Source: Betaproteobacteria bacterium UBA2293 (GTDB lineage: Bacteria; Pseudomonadota; Gammaproteobacteria; Burkholderiales; Rhodocyclaceae). Taken from it: a stretch of 12,011 nucleotides of DNA. The translations under genes and the position numbers were made by a program. Below, piece by piece: positions 5,607 to 12,011 of the stretch. The notes under the pieces were generated by a model, which was not told where the DNA came from, did no database searches, and saw only the letters and a list, made by a program, of their open reading frames with translations. Each line of letters begins with the position of its first letter. Position 1 is the stretch's first letter. The DNA is taken from assembly GCA_002345845.1 (NCBI GenBank), contig DDWF01000278.1, forward strand, positions 1 to 12,011, in the 5' to 3' direction.

Positions 5607-6617
5607 ATGAAAGCTCTCATCGTCGCCCCCGCCTGGATCGGCGACACGATCATGGCGCAGCCGCTGTTTGCGCGCTTGCGCGCTCGCCATCCCGGCCTGC
5701 AACTGGACGCCCTGGCGCCGCGCTGGGTGGCCCCGGTGCTGCAGCGAATGGACGACATCAGCGAAGTCGTCGACAGTCCCTTCGGTCACGGCCAGGTTTC
5801 CTTCAAGGCGCGCTGGCGCCTGGCCCGGACGATTGCTGAACGCGGCTACGCGGCCGCCTATATCCTGCCCAATTCGCTGAAATCGGCACTGGTGCCGTTC
5901 TTTGCCGGCATTCCGCGGCGCGTCGGCTTCACCGGCGAGTCGCGTTACGGGCTGATCAACGTCCGCCACACGCTGGACAAGTTGGCGCTGCCGCTGATGA
6001 TCGAGCGCTTCATGCAGCTGGCCGAAGTCCCCGGCGTACCGCCGGAGAAACCTTTCGCTCACCCGCGCCTGCGTTCGACCGCGACGGAGCAGGCCAAGAC
6101 CCTGGCCGAACTCGCCATCGAGCGCCCGGCTCATCTCGTCGCCTTTTGCCCCGGCGCCGAATACGGTCCGGCCAAACGCTGGCCAGCCGCCCATTTCGCC
6201 GCCCTGGCCCGCGCCCTGAACGCGCGCGGCACGGCCGTCTGGCTATTCGGGTCGCCCAAGGACCATGCCGTCGCCGAGGAAATTTGCCAGCTGGCGCCGG
6301 GCTGTTGCCGCAACCTGTGCGGTGCCACCTCGCTCGGCCAGGCCGTGGACCTGCTGGCCCTGACCGATCTGGTGGTCTGCAACGATTCCGGCCTGATGCA
6401 CGTCGCCGCCGCCCTCGACCGGCCGATCGTCGCGCTCTACGGTTCCTCGTCGCCCGGCTTCACGCCACCGCTGTCGGAACAGGCCGACATCCTCAGCCTG
6501 AACCTCGACTGCAGCCCGTGCTTCAAGCGCGAATGCCCGCTCGGCCACCTCGACTGCCTGAACAAGCTGAGCCCGGAACAGGTCCTCGCCGCCGTCGACA
6601 GAAGGAGCGCCGCATGA
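5607..6617 (+). CDS. waaF: Lipopolysaccharide heptosyltransferase II (WaaF)
   Basis: WaaF is a GT9 glycosyltransferase at the cytoplasmic face of the inner membrane. It adds the second L-glycero-D-manno-heptose from ADP-heptose to the LPS inner core. The 336-residue product has the N-terminal Rossmann opening LIVAPAWIGDTIMAQPLF (4-21) and PNSLKSALVPFFAGIPRRVG (88-107). The donor-binding FCPGAEYGPAKRWP lies at 180-193 and CNDSGLMHVAAAL at 258-270. The C-terminal four-cysteine segment DCSPCFKREC..GHLDC (301-317) is typical of WaaF rather than WaaC. The ATG has almost no Shine-Dalgarno (ACCTC precedes it), unusual beside its neighbours, and the upstream gap is occupied by the repeat. Its stop overlaps the next gene as ATGA. 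A lipid A-heptose core fits a Gram-negative host. Confidence 0.95.
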   Translation: MKALIVAPAWIGDTIMAQPLFARLRARHPGLQLDALAPRWVAPVLQRMDDISEVVDSPFGHGQVSFKARWRLARTIAERGYAAAYILPNSLKSALVPFFAGIPRRVGFTGESRYGLINVRHTLDKLALPLMIERFMQLAEVPGVPPEKPFAHPRLRSTATEQAKTLAELAIERPAHLVAFCPGAEYGPAKRWPAAHFAALARALNARGTAVWLFGSPKDHAVAEEICQLAPGCCRNLCGATSLGQAVDLLALTDLVVCNDSGLMHVAAALDRPIVALYGSSSPGFTPPLSEQADILSLNLDCSPCFKRECPLGHLDCLNKLSPEQVLAAVDRRSAA

Positions 6618-7045
6618 ACCCACCGGGTGTCTACGCGTCGGCGGATGACGTCGAACTCGCTTTCTACGAGGCCATCGCCCGCGGCGATGCCGAGCAGATC
6701 GGCCGCCTGTGGGCCGAGGACGAGGAAACGCTGTGCGTGCATCCAACCGGCGTCCGCCTGAGCGGGGTGCTGGCCATCCGCGACAGTTGGCAGAGCATCT
6801 TCGCCACCGCCCATATCCGCGTTCAAGTGGAGGGCGTCGCCCACTGGCAAGGCAGTGTGCTGGCCATCCACCACCTGACGGAAACCCTCTTCGTCGGCGA
6901 CGATCCGAGCCCCCACGGACCGCTGCACGTGACCCATGTCTATGCCCGTGGTGCCCACGGCTGGCGCCTGGTCTGCCGCCATGCCTCCGCCGCCGACGAC
7001 GGCCAGCAGACGCTGGCCGATTCGGTCGCGCATACCCTGCATTGA
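6614..7045 (+). CDS. NTF2-like / SnoaL-type protein of unknown function
   Basis: This 143-residue protein appears to be a cone-shaped NTF2-like fold (SnoaL_3/DUF4440 group). The evidence is an N-terminal helix pair, VELAFYEAIARGDAEQIGRL, followed by TLCVHPTGVRLSG, AIRDSWQSIF, and C-terminal strands ending THVYARGAHGWRLVCRHAS. NTF2-like domains serve as small-ligand enzymes or binding modules, so the fold does not give a function. There is no signal peptide, so it should be cytosolic. GAAGGAG (6601-6607) lies 6 nt before ATG 6614, which overlaps the waaF stop as ATGA. Its own stop overlaps the likely TTG start of the hydrolase gene. The tight packing suggests coupled translation of waaF, this gene and the hydrolase gene. 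Confidence 0.82.
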   Translation: MNPPGVYASADDVELAFYEAIARGDAEQIGRLWAEDEETLCVHPTGVRLSGVLAIRDSWQSIFATAHIRVQVEGVAHWQGSVLAIHHLTETLFVGDDPSPHGPLHVTHVYARGAHGWRLVCRHASAADDGQQTLADSVAHTLH

Positions 7046-7998
7046 ATTCTTACCGCGCGCCGTCCTGGCTCCCTGGCGGCCACGCCCAGACGCTCTGGCC
7101 GCTACTCATCAAGCCACAACCGCTGCCGCTGCGCCGTGAACGCTGGGCGACGCCGGATGGCGACTTCATCGACGTCGATCACCTCGACGGCCCGCCCGGA
7201 TCGCCCCTGCTGGTGCTGTTCCACGGTCTCGAAGGCAGCTCCCGCAGCCATTACGCAATCGCCACCGCGCGTGCCTGCCAGCAGGCCGGCTGGCGTTTCG
7301 TCCTGCCGCACTTCCGCGGCTGCTCGGGGGAACTGAATCGCCGACCGCGCGCCTATCATTCCGGCGACTCCACCGAAATCGACTGGATCCTGCGCCGACT
7401 GCTGGCGGCCGATGGCGGTCGGCCGCTACATGCCGCCGGCGTCTCGCTGGGCGGCAACGCCCTGCTCAAATGGGCGGGCGAACGTGGCGCAAGTGCCACC
7501 GAAGTGGTCAGCGGCGTCGCCGCCGTCTGCCCACCGCTCGACCTTGCCGCCTGCGGCCATCATCTGGCGAATGGCTTCAACCGCCTGTACACACAGCATT
7601 TCCTCGCCACCCTGAAAGCCCGCTCGGCCGACCGCCTCGCCCTCTTTCCCGGCCTTTTCGACGAATCACGCATGCGCCGGGCGAGCAATCTCTTCCAGTT
7701 CGACGATGTCGTCACCGGCCCGATCCACGGTTTTGCCGGCGCCGACGACTACTGGGCGCGATCCTCGGCCAAACCCTGGCTGGCGGCGATCGAGGTACCG
7801 GCACTGGTCATCAACCCGAAAAACGACCCCTTCCTGCCCGCCCGCCACCTGCCGCGGCCCAGTGAAGTCGGACCCCGGGTGCGCCTTGAGCAACCCGCCG
7901 ACGGCGGCCATGTTGGCTTCGTCAGCGGCTCTTTCCCGGGAAATCTGGACTGGTTGCCGCAAAGGCTCTTACACTTCTTTCTTTCCGCAACGTCATAG
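7042..7998 (+). CDS. YheT-family alpha/beta hydrolase, probable TTG start
   Basis: This 318-residue cytosolic alpha/beta-hydrolase belongs to the YheT/COG0429 group (E. coli YheT is 340 aa). The group signature YRAPSWLPGGHAQTLWPLL begins at residue 4. The oxyanion segment FHGLEGSS lies at 60-67 and PHFRGCSGE at 89-97. The nucleophile elbow GVSLGGNA (133-140) contains Ser135. Asp262 in NPKNDPF and His290 in GGHVGF complete the triad. Substrates of this group are poorly defined; esterase or lipase-like activity is likely. There is no ATG near the required N terminus. TTG 7042 is chosen because it gives MNSYRAPSWLP, and it overlaps the previous stop as TTGA. The frame remains open further upstream, but that stretch lies inside the NTF2-like gene. 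Start confidence is moderate; family confidence is high. Confidence 0.88.
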   Translation: MNSYRAPSWLPGGHAQTLWPLLIKPQPLPLRRERWATPDGDFIDVDHLDGPPGSPLLVLFHGLEGSSRSHYAIATARACQQAGWRFVLPHFRGCSGELNRRPRAYHSGDSTEIDWILRRLLAADGGRPLHAAGVSLGGNALLKWAGERGASATEVVSGVAAVCPPLDLAACGHHLANGFNRLYTQHFLATLKARSADRLALFPGLFDESRMRRASNLFQFDDVVTGPIHGFAGADDYWARSSAKPWLAAIEVPALVINPKNDPFLPARHLPRPSEVGPRVRLEQPADGGHVGFVSGSFPGNLDWLPQRLLHFFLSATS

Positions 7999-8008
7999 GT
8001 CGCCCCCG

Positions 8009-9385
8009 ATGAGCCAACTTCCCGCCGAAATCTTCAAGGCCTACGACATTCGTGGGATCGTCAACAAGACACTGACCGCCGACGTCGTCCGCCAGGTTGG
8101 CCACGCGCTGGGCTCGCTGGCCATCGAACAGGGGCAGAAAGCCATCGCCGTCGGCCGCGACGGCCGCCTGTCCGGCCCGGAACTGGCCGGCGCGCTGATG
8201 GACGGCATTTGCGCCGCCGGTTGCGATGCCATCGATGTCGGCTGCGTACCGACCCCGGTCACCTACTTCGCTGCCTACGAGCTGGGCTGCCATTCCTGCG
8301 TTTCGGTCACCGGCAGCCACAATCCACCGGACTACAACGGCCTGAAGATGGTCATCGGCGGCACGACGCTGGCGCTGGACGCCATTCAGGATCTGAAAAA
8401 GCGCATCGAAGCCGGAAATTTCAAACATGGTCAGGGCCAGCGCTCGTCGGCCGACGTACTCGCCGCCTACGTCGACAAAATCGTCGGCGATGTGAAACTG
8501 GCGCGGCCGATGAAGATCGTCATGGATTGCGGCAATGGCGTCGCCGGCGCGATTGCCCCGGAACTGTTCAAACGCCTCGGTTGCGACATCGTGCCGCTGT
8601 TCTGTGAAGTTGATGGCAACTTCCCCAACCACCACCCCGATCCGTCGAAGCCGGAAAACCTGGCCGACGTCATCAAGGCGCTGCGTGAAACCGACGCTGA
8701 ACTGGGCATCGCCTTCGACGGCGACGGCGACCGCCTCGGCGTCGTCACCAAGGATGGCGAGATCATCTTCCCCGACCGCCAGCTGATGCTGTTCGCCGCC
8801 GACGTACTGTCGCGCGTGCCCGGCGGCACGGTGATCTACGACGTCAAGTGCACACGCCTGCTGGCCCCGTGGATTCGTCAACACGGCGGCGTACCGTTGA
8901 TGTGGAATACCGGCCACGCGCTGGTCAAGGCCAAGCTGAAGGAAACCGGTGCCCCGCTGGCCGGCGAAATGTCCGGCCACACCTTTTTCAAGGAACGCTG
9001 GTACGGCTTCGACGATGGTCTGTACACCGGCGCCCGCCTGCTCGAAATCCTGTCGCGGGCGGCCGACAGCAACAAGCTGCTGAAGGAGCTGCCGAACGCG
9101 CCATCGACGCCGGAATTGAACATCAAGATGGCTGAAGGCGAGCCCTTCGCCCTGATCGACAAGCTCAAGGCCGAGGGCCGTTTTGCTGGCGCCGAGCAGG
9201 TCATCACCATCGATGGCGTGCGCGTCGAATACGCCGACGGCTTCGGCCTGGCTCGCCCGTCGAATACCACACCGGTCGTCGTGCTGCGTTTCGAGGCTGA
9301 CAACGCGGCGGCCCTGGAGCGCATTCAGGGCGCCTTCCGCCAGGCGTTGAACGGCGTCTGGCCGGGCATTGCCCTCCCCTTCTGA
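8009..9385 (+). CDS. Phosphomannomutase / phosphoglucomutase (AlgC/PgmB type)
   Basis: This 458-residue cytosolic alpha-D-phosphohexomutase interconverts hexose 6- and 1-phosphates via a phosphoserine and a 1,6-bisphosphate intermediate. It supplies precursors for GDP-mannose, UDP-glucose and surface polysaccharides. All four domain signatures are visible: the phosphoserine loop TGSHNPPDYNG (101-111, Ser103), the Mg2+ loop DGDGDR (237-242), the sugar-specificity loop GEMSGH (319-324), and the phosphate-binding RPSNTTP (416-422). GEMSGH and overall length match the dual-specificity AlgC type rather than GlmM (GEQSGH) or classical Pgm. ATG 8009 gives MSQLPAEIFKAYDIRG, the usual N terminus. The Shine-Dalgarno is weak (AGGT 12 nt upstream). 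It begins 10 bp after the hydrolase gene, so it is probably in the same transcript. With waaF it suggests an envelope-polysaccharide theme. Confidence 0.95.
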   Translation: MSQLPAEIFKAYDIRGIVNKTLTADVVRQVGHALGSLAIEQGQKAIAVGRDGRLSGPELAGALMDGICAAGCDAIDVGCVPTPVTYFAAYELGCHSCVSVTGSHNPPDYNGLKMVIGGTTLALDAIQDLKKRIEAGNFKHGQGQRSSADVLAAYVDKIVGDVKLARPMKIVMDCGNGVAGAIAPELFKRLGCDIVPLFCEVDGNFPNHHPDPSKPENLADVIKALRETDAELGIAFDGDGDRLGVVTKDGEIIFPDRQLMLFAADVLSRVPGGTVIYDVKCTRLLAPWIRQHGGVPLMWNTGHALVKAKLKETGAPLAGEMSGHTFFKERWYGFDDGLYTGARLLEILSRAADSNKLLKELPNAPSTPELNIKMAEGEPFALIDKLKAEGRFAGAEQVITIDGVRVEYADGFGLARPSNTTPVVVLRFEADNAAALERIQGAFRQALNGVWPGIALPF

Positions 9386-9394
9386 GGCTGCTGC

Positions 9395-10642
9395 GTGAGC
9401 GACGCCGCCGACCAGCTCTATCTCGGTCGCCAACCCATCCTTGACCGCGAGCAGCGGCTGCACGCCTACGAATTGCTGTTCCGCAACGGCAGCCGCAATG
9501 CCGCCGACGTCACCGACGGCGTCCAGGCAACGGCCACGGTCATCGCCAACGCCTTTGCCGAACTGGGCATAGAGGCGGCGCTCGGCGACTGCCGCGGTTT
9601 CATCAATGTCGATGAGCAGTTCCTGTTCAGCGACATGCTGGAATTGCTGCCACGCCACGCCGTCGTCCTCGAAATTCTCGAAACCGTGCCCGCCAGCGAA
9701 GCTGTCGTCGAGCGCTGCAAGGTACTGAAGAAGGCCGGCTTCACGCTCGCCCTCGACGACGTGATCCAGCTCGAACCGGCCTACGCTGAACTGCTGGCGC
9801 TGGTCGAAATCGTCAAAGTCGATATCCAGCCGCTCAGCCGCGTCCAGTTGATGCAACTGGTCATGAAACTGAAGCCGATGGGCAAGCAGCTTCTGGCCGA
9901 GAAAGTCGATTCGCGTGAACAGATGGAGCAGTGCCTGAAGCTCGGCTTCTCGCTGTTTCAGGGCTACTACTTCGCCAAGCCGACGATCATCGCCGGCCGC
10001 AAACTCGACCACTCGCAACTGTCGCTGATGAAGCTGATGGGCCTGCTGCTCTCCGATGCTGCTACCGGCGAACTGGAAGAGGCGCTGAAACCGGAACCCG
10101 GCCTGACGGTGAATCTGTTGCGCCTGACCAACTCGGTCGGCTCCGGCACCACGGAAACGATCACCTCGCTACGTCACGCCATCGCCGTGCTCGGTCGGCG
10201 CCAGCTGCAGCGCTGGCTGCAACTGCTGGTCTTCGCCTCCGGCAACGCCAACGGCACAACCAATCCGCTCCTGCTGCTGGCGGCCACGCGCGGTCGACTG
10301 ATGGAGCTGCTGGCTGGCGAACTGCGGCCCGATGACAAGGCCTTCGCCGATCAGGCCTTCATGGCCGGCATCATGTCGCTGATGCCGGCGCTGATGAACC
10401 TGCCGATTGACGAGATCGTCGCCTCCCTCGGTCTAGCCCCCCACCTGCACGATGCCTTGTGCGATGGTAGCGGCACGCTGGGGACCCTACTGCGTCTGGC
10501 CGAAAGCAGCGAAGGCGGCGACCTGGAATGTCTGGCCGCACAGCTTGCCGGCCTGCCCGGGCTTGGCGCGAAAGCCCTCAACCGGGCACAGACCGGCGCC
10601 CTGCTGTGGGCCAATGCCATCGGCCAGGAACGAGACACCTGA
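9395..10642 (+). CDS. EAL-HDOD (YuxH-like) signalling protein
   Basis: This 415-residue cytosolic protein has an N-terminal EAL-like domain (about 8-200) and a C-terminal HDOD domain (about 205-400). It is a known c-di-GMP-related architecture represented by YuxH and CdgJ. The EAL motif reads ELL (26-28, in YELLFRNG). Other metal- or substrate-linked positions appear kept: Asn71 (FINVDEQ), Glu93, Asp121-Asp122, Lys141 (VKVDI), Glu169 (LLAEKV) and Gln189 in FQGYYFAKP. The loop after DD is VIQLEP instead of the FGTG-type loop of active phosphodiesterases, so catalysis is doubtful and a binding or scaffold role is possible. The HDOD part lacks HD metal ligands, as usual. GTG 9395 is set by TGAGG (9383-9387), which overlaps the mutase stop. 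It is probably the last gene of the ilvE cluster. Confidence 0.9.
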   Translation: MSDAADQLYLGRQPILDREQRLHAYELLFRNGSRNAADVTDGVQATATVIANAFAELGIEAALGDCRGFINVDEQFLFSDMLELLPRHAVVLEILETVPASEAVVERCKVLKKAGFTLALDDVIQLEPAYAELLALVEIVKVDIQPLSRVQLMQLVMKLKPMGKQLLAEKVDSREQMEQCLKLGFSLFQGYYFAKPTIIAGRKLDHSQLSLMKLMGLLLSDAATGELEEALKPEPGLTVNLLRLTNSVGSGTTETITSLRHAIAVLGRRQLQRWLQLLVFASGNANGTTNPLLLLAATRGRLMELLAGELRPDDKAFADQAFMAGIMSLMPALMNLPIDEIVASLGLAPHLHDALCDGSGTLGTLLRLAESSEGGDLECLAAQLAGLPGLGAKALNRAQTGALLWANAIGQERDT

Positions 10643-10647
10643 GCGCC

Positions 10648-10667
10648 TTGCCGTTACAAAACGGCGA
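10648..10667. other. Short hairpin after the EAL-HDOD gene
   Basis: TTGCCGTT (10648-10655) pairs with AACGGCGA (10660-10667) around an ACAA loop, an 8-bp stem with one G-T pair, 5 nt after the EAL-HDOD stop. No T-run follows, so it is not a standard intrinsic terminator. It may stabilise the 3' end or be chance. The remainder of the gap up to 10746 holds no convincing promoter. Confidence 0.35.
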
Positions 10668-10746
10668 CAGTGCCAGCACAGACCAGTAGGCCTCTCTGCG
10701 GCATACTGCCTAACCTAATTAAACGGACCAGCCGCCACCGCCAGCC

Positions 10747-11055
10747 ATGGACAGACGACAGAATCCCTTTCACGCCCGCATGGCCTTCGGCCAGGCGCCG
10801 CAAAGCCTGCTCGGCAAGGTGCTCACCTTCATCCTGGGTATCGCCTTCCTGATCCTCGCCTTCATGTTCTCGATCGTCGCCCTGGCCGTGGTCGCCGTTG
10901 GCGGCACGCTGTTCGGCGGCTGGCTGTGGTGGAAGACGCGGGCTTTGCGCAAGGCGATGCGCGAAGCCACAGTCGCGGCAGCCCGCCGTGACGAGCCGGT
11001 AATCGAAGGCGAATTCGTCCGTGAAACGGTCGACAACGACCGCCTGCTGCGCTGA
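10747..11055 (+). CDS. Small membrane protein of unknown function
   Basis: This is a 102-residue protein I do not recognise by name. A long hydrophobic stretch at about 22-62 is enough for two membrane helices in a hairpin, or for one extended helix. It is followed by the aromatic/basic border WLWWKTRALRK (59-69) and a charged C-terminal tail with EPVIEGEFVRE (83-93). The positive charges on both flanks favour a hairpin with both ends in the cytoplasm. ATG 10747 has no recognisable Shine-Dalgarno. ATG 10780 (Met12) is an alternative with no better site, so the start is uncertain. It is separated by 104 bp from the EAL-HDOD gene and converges with the small secreted-protein gene, leaving a 4-bp gap that is the loop of a hairpin. 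Confidence 0.75.
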   Translation: MDRRQNPFHARMAFGQAPQSLLGKVLTFILGIAFLILAFMFSIVALAVVAVGGTLFGGWLWWKTRALRKAMREATVAAARRDEPVIEGEFVRETVDNDRLLR

Positions 11056-11067
11056 ACGATCAGCGCA
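11048..11067. other. Perfect 8-bp hairpin built on two convergent stop codons
   Basis: TGCGCTGA (11048-11055) is the exact reverse complement of TCAGCGCA (11060-11067), with an ACGA loop. The last three bases of the left arm are the plus-strand TGA stop, and the first three of the right arm are the minus-strand TGA stop. No T-run follows on either strand, so it is at best a weak or atypical bidirectional terminator. Confidence 0.5.
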
Positions 11068-11365
11068 TCTTCGGATTCAGCGAGCCCCGGTTGTAATCCT
11101 TGTCACCGGGCATGACATAGCGGCCGACGCCACCGATGACGATGCCCTGCGAGTCGACGGGACGAGTCTTGTTTTCCGGGTATTCAGCGGCAACTTTCTG
11201 CGCTTCCACCGCTTTCGCCGCATCGACGAACTCCCAGCGGCCATTCGGATAGAGCCTGACCTTCTGACCGTCCGCTGTCGTCGCCTCGACCGGCGTCCGG
11301 TCGAGGTCGGCAGCCAGCGCCGGTGCAGCGGCCAGCGTGGCGATCAATAGCAGCGCCGCCTTCAC
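11060..11365 (-). CDS. Small secreted protein of unknown function
   Basis: This 101-residue protein has a clear signal peptide: MK, a hydrophobic core [10 protein letters not shown], and a likely cleavage site after APALA at 18-19. The mature protein is about 82 residues and probably periplasmic. It contains [17 protein letters not shown] (32-48), resembling short beta-hairpin repeats seen in other small periplasmic proteins with a 'V-x-L-x-x-x-G-x-W' pattern. The C-terminal half, [20 protein letters not shown], is predicted beta-rich. No cysteines are present. GTG 11365 overlaps the alaS stop as GTGA, the same overlap type as nudJ/orf185. That argues for translation coupled to alaS despite no obvious functional link. 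I do not recognise the family; being a real gene is supported by the signal peptide and the overlap. Confidence 0.78.
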   Translation of the reverse strand: MKAALLLIATLAAAPALAADLDRTPVEATTADGQKVRLYPNGRWEFVDAAKAVEAQKVAAEYPENKTRPVDSQGIVIGGVGRYVMPGDKDYNRGSLNPKMR

Positions 11366-12011
11366 AGCTTGCCCTCGACCCAGGCAGGCACCGAGGCCAG
11401 CGCCGCCGCCAGATTTTCCGGCTGGGTACCGCCGGCCTGCGCCATGTCCGGACGACCGCCGCCCTTGCCGCCGACCTGCTGGGCGACCATGTTGACCAGC
11501 TCGCCGGCCTTGACCTTGCCGGTCAGGTCAGCGGTAACACCGGCTATCAAGGTCACCTTGCCATCGGCCACCGAAGCCAGCACGATGGTTGCCGATTTCA
11601 GCTTGTCCTTCAACTTGTCCATGGTTTCGCGCAGGGCGTTGATGTCGGCGCCTTCAAGCTTGGCCGCCAACACCTTCGCCCCTTTGGCCTCGACCGCCTG
11701 CGCAACCAGATCATCCCCTTGCGCCGATGCCAGCTTGCCCTTCAGGGCGGCCAGTTCGCGCTCCAGCTTGCGCACCTGATCGAGCACCGAAACGACCCGG
11801 GCATGAGCGTCCTTCGGCAGCACCTTGAGCGTGCCGGCAACACCGCCGAGCACGGCTTCCATGTCCTGCATGTAGCTCAGCGCATTGTCGCCGGTCACCG
11901 CCTCGACGCGACGCACCCCGGCCGCCACACCGCCTTCGGCGGAAATGCTGAAGAGGCCGATGTCGCCGGTGCGACTGACGTGGGTGCCGCCGCACAGTTC
12001 GCGCGAGGAGC
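11362..12011 (-). CDS. alaS: Alanyl-tRNA synthetase AlaS, C-terminal 215 residues (5' end outside the window)
   Basis: AlaRS charges tRNA-Ala and edits misacylated Ser/Gly-tRNA-Ala in the cytosol. The minus-strand frame is open from the right edge. It begins [20 protein letters not shown], where CGGTH supplies the Cys and His zinc ligands of the editing-domain core, followed by [16 protein letters not shown] coiled-coil-like stretch, [17 protein letters not shown], links to the C-Ala (DHHA1) domain. That domain has the glycine-rich signature [15 protein letters not shown] near the end. An internal ATG at 11928 would give a 188-residue product but is simply inside the gene. The full enzyme is about 870 residues, so roughly a quarter is visible. 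The stop overlaps the start of the small secreted-protein gene. Confidence 0.97.
   Translation of the reverse strand, partial: SSRELCGGTHVSRTGDIGLFSISAEGGVAAGVRRVEAVTGDNALSYMQDMEAVLGGVAGTLKVLPKDAHARVVSVLDQVRKLERELAALKGKLASAQGDDLVAQAVEAKGAKVLAAKLEGADINALRETMDKLKDKLKSATIVLASVADGKVTLIAGVTADLTGKVKAGELVNMVAQQVGGKGGGRPDMAQAGGTQPENLAAALASVPAWVEGKL

Noticed and set aside
6709..7041. N-terminal extension of the YheT-like hydrolase
   Set aside because: The stretch overlaps the NTF2-like gene in another frame and translates to arginine/proline-rich sequence unlike the family, which starts near YRAPxWLPGGH.
7922..10018. 698-residue open minus-strand frame
   Set aside because: It is antisense to the hexose-phosphate mutase and EAL-HDOD genes; its composition mirrors their codons and it has no recognisable domain.
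10668..10746. Promoter for the small membrane protein gene (CATACT at 10702-10707, TAATTA at 10716-10721)
   Set aside because: Neither hexamer has a partner -35 at an acceptable spacing.

Overview
The window looks like an ordinary chromosomal segment of a GC-rich Gram-negative bacterium, most likely a betaproteobacterium of the Rhodocyclales type (Dechloromonas/Azonexus-like). This is inferred from strong GC3 codon bias, the heptose-LPS gene waaF, the ilvE / CHCC zinc-finger / waaF gene order, short -10 boxes of the type CTATAATCGC and CTAGAATT, and protein resemblance recalled from memory. No search was run. I see no rRNA, tRNA, CRISPR, insertion sequence, integrase or phage gene.

Layout. 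(1) 1-755, minus: N-terminal 251 residues of PurB, running off the left edge. (2) 849-1454, plus: a YibF-type glutathione S-transferase, divergent from purB and closed by a clear intrinsic terminator at 1486-1509. (3) 1647-2225, plus: a stand-alone HD-GYP domain protein. (4) 4322 to 2232, minus: a compact operon nudJ - orf185 (exported protein of unknown function) - mnmA, with 4-bp and 8-bp gene overlaps. (5) 4415-10642, plus: a long co-directional cluster of ilvE, a 62-residue zinc-finger protein, waaF, an NTF2-like protein, a YheT-type alpha/beta hydrolase, a phosphomannomutase/phosphoglucomutase, and an EAL-HDOD (YuxH-like) protein. (6) 10747-11055, plus: a small membrane protein. (7) 12011 to 11060, minus: the C-terminal 215 residues of AlaRS, then a small secreted protein whose GTG start overlaps the alaS stop.

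How the genes fit together. purB and ilvE serve purine and branched-chain amino-acid metabolism. mnmA, nudJ and alaS serve tRNA modification, nucleotide/thiamine-phosphate hydrolysis and tRNA charging. waaF and the hexose-phosphate mutase feed LPS core and surface polysaccharide synthesis. The HD-GYP and EAL-HDOD proteins place two cyclic-di-GMP-related modules in the window, in separate transcription units.

Most of this is housekeeping. The points worth a second look are: orf185, whose conserved-looking Cys/His/Asp spacing resembles a periplasmic transglutaminase-like (LapG-type) cysteine protease; a long imperfect dyad carrying opposed -10 boxes between nudJ and ilvE; a 7-bp-periodic repeat with inverted halves that begins at a stop codon and fills the gap before waaF; an 8-bp hairpin built from the two convergent stop codons at 11048-11067; and a nudJ-mnmA-purB order like that of E. 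coli, with hflD absent and two opposite-strand genes in its place.
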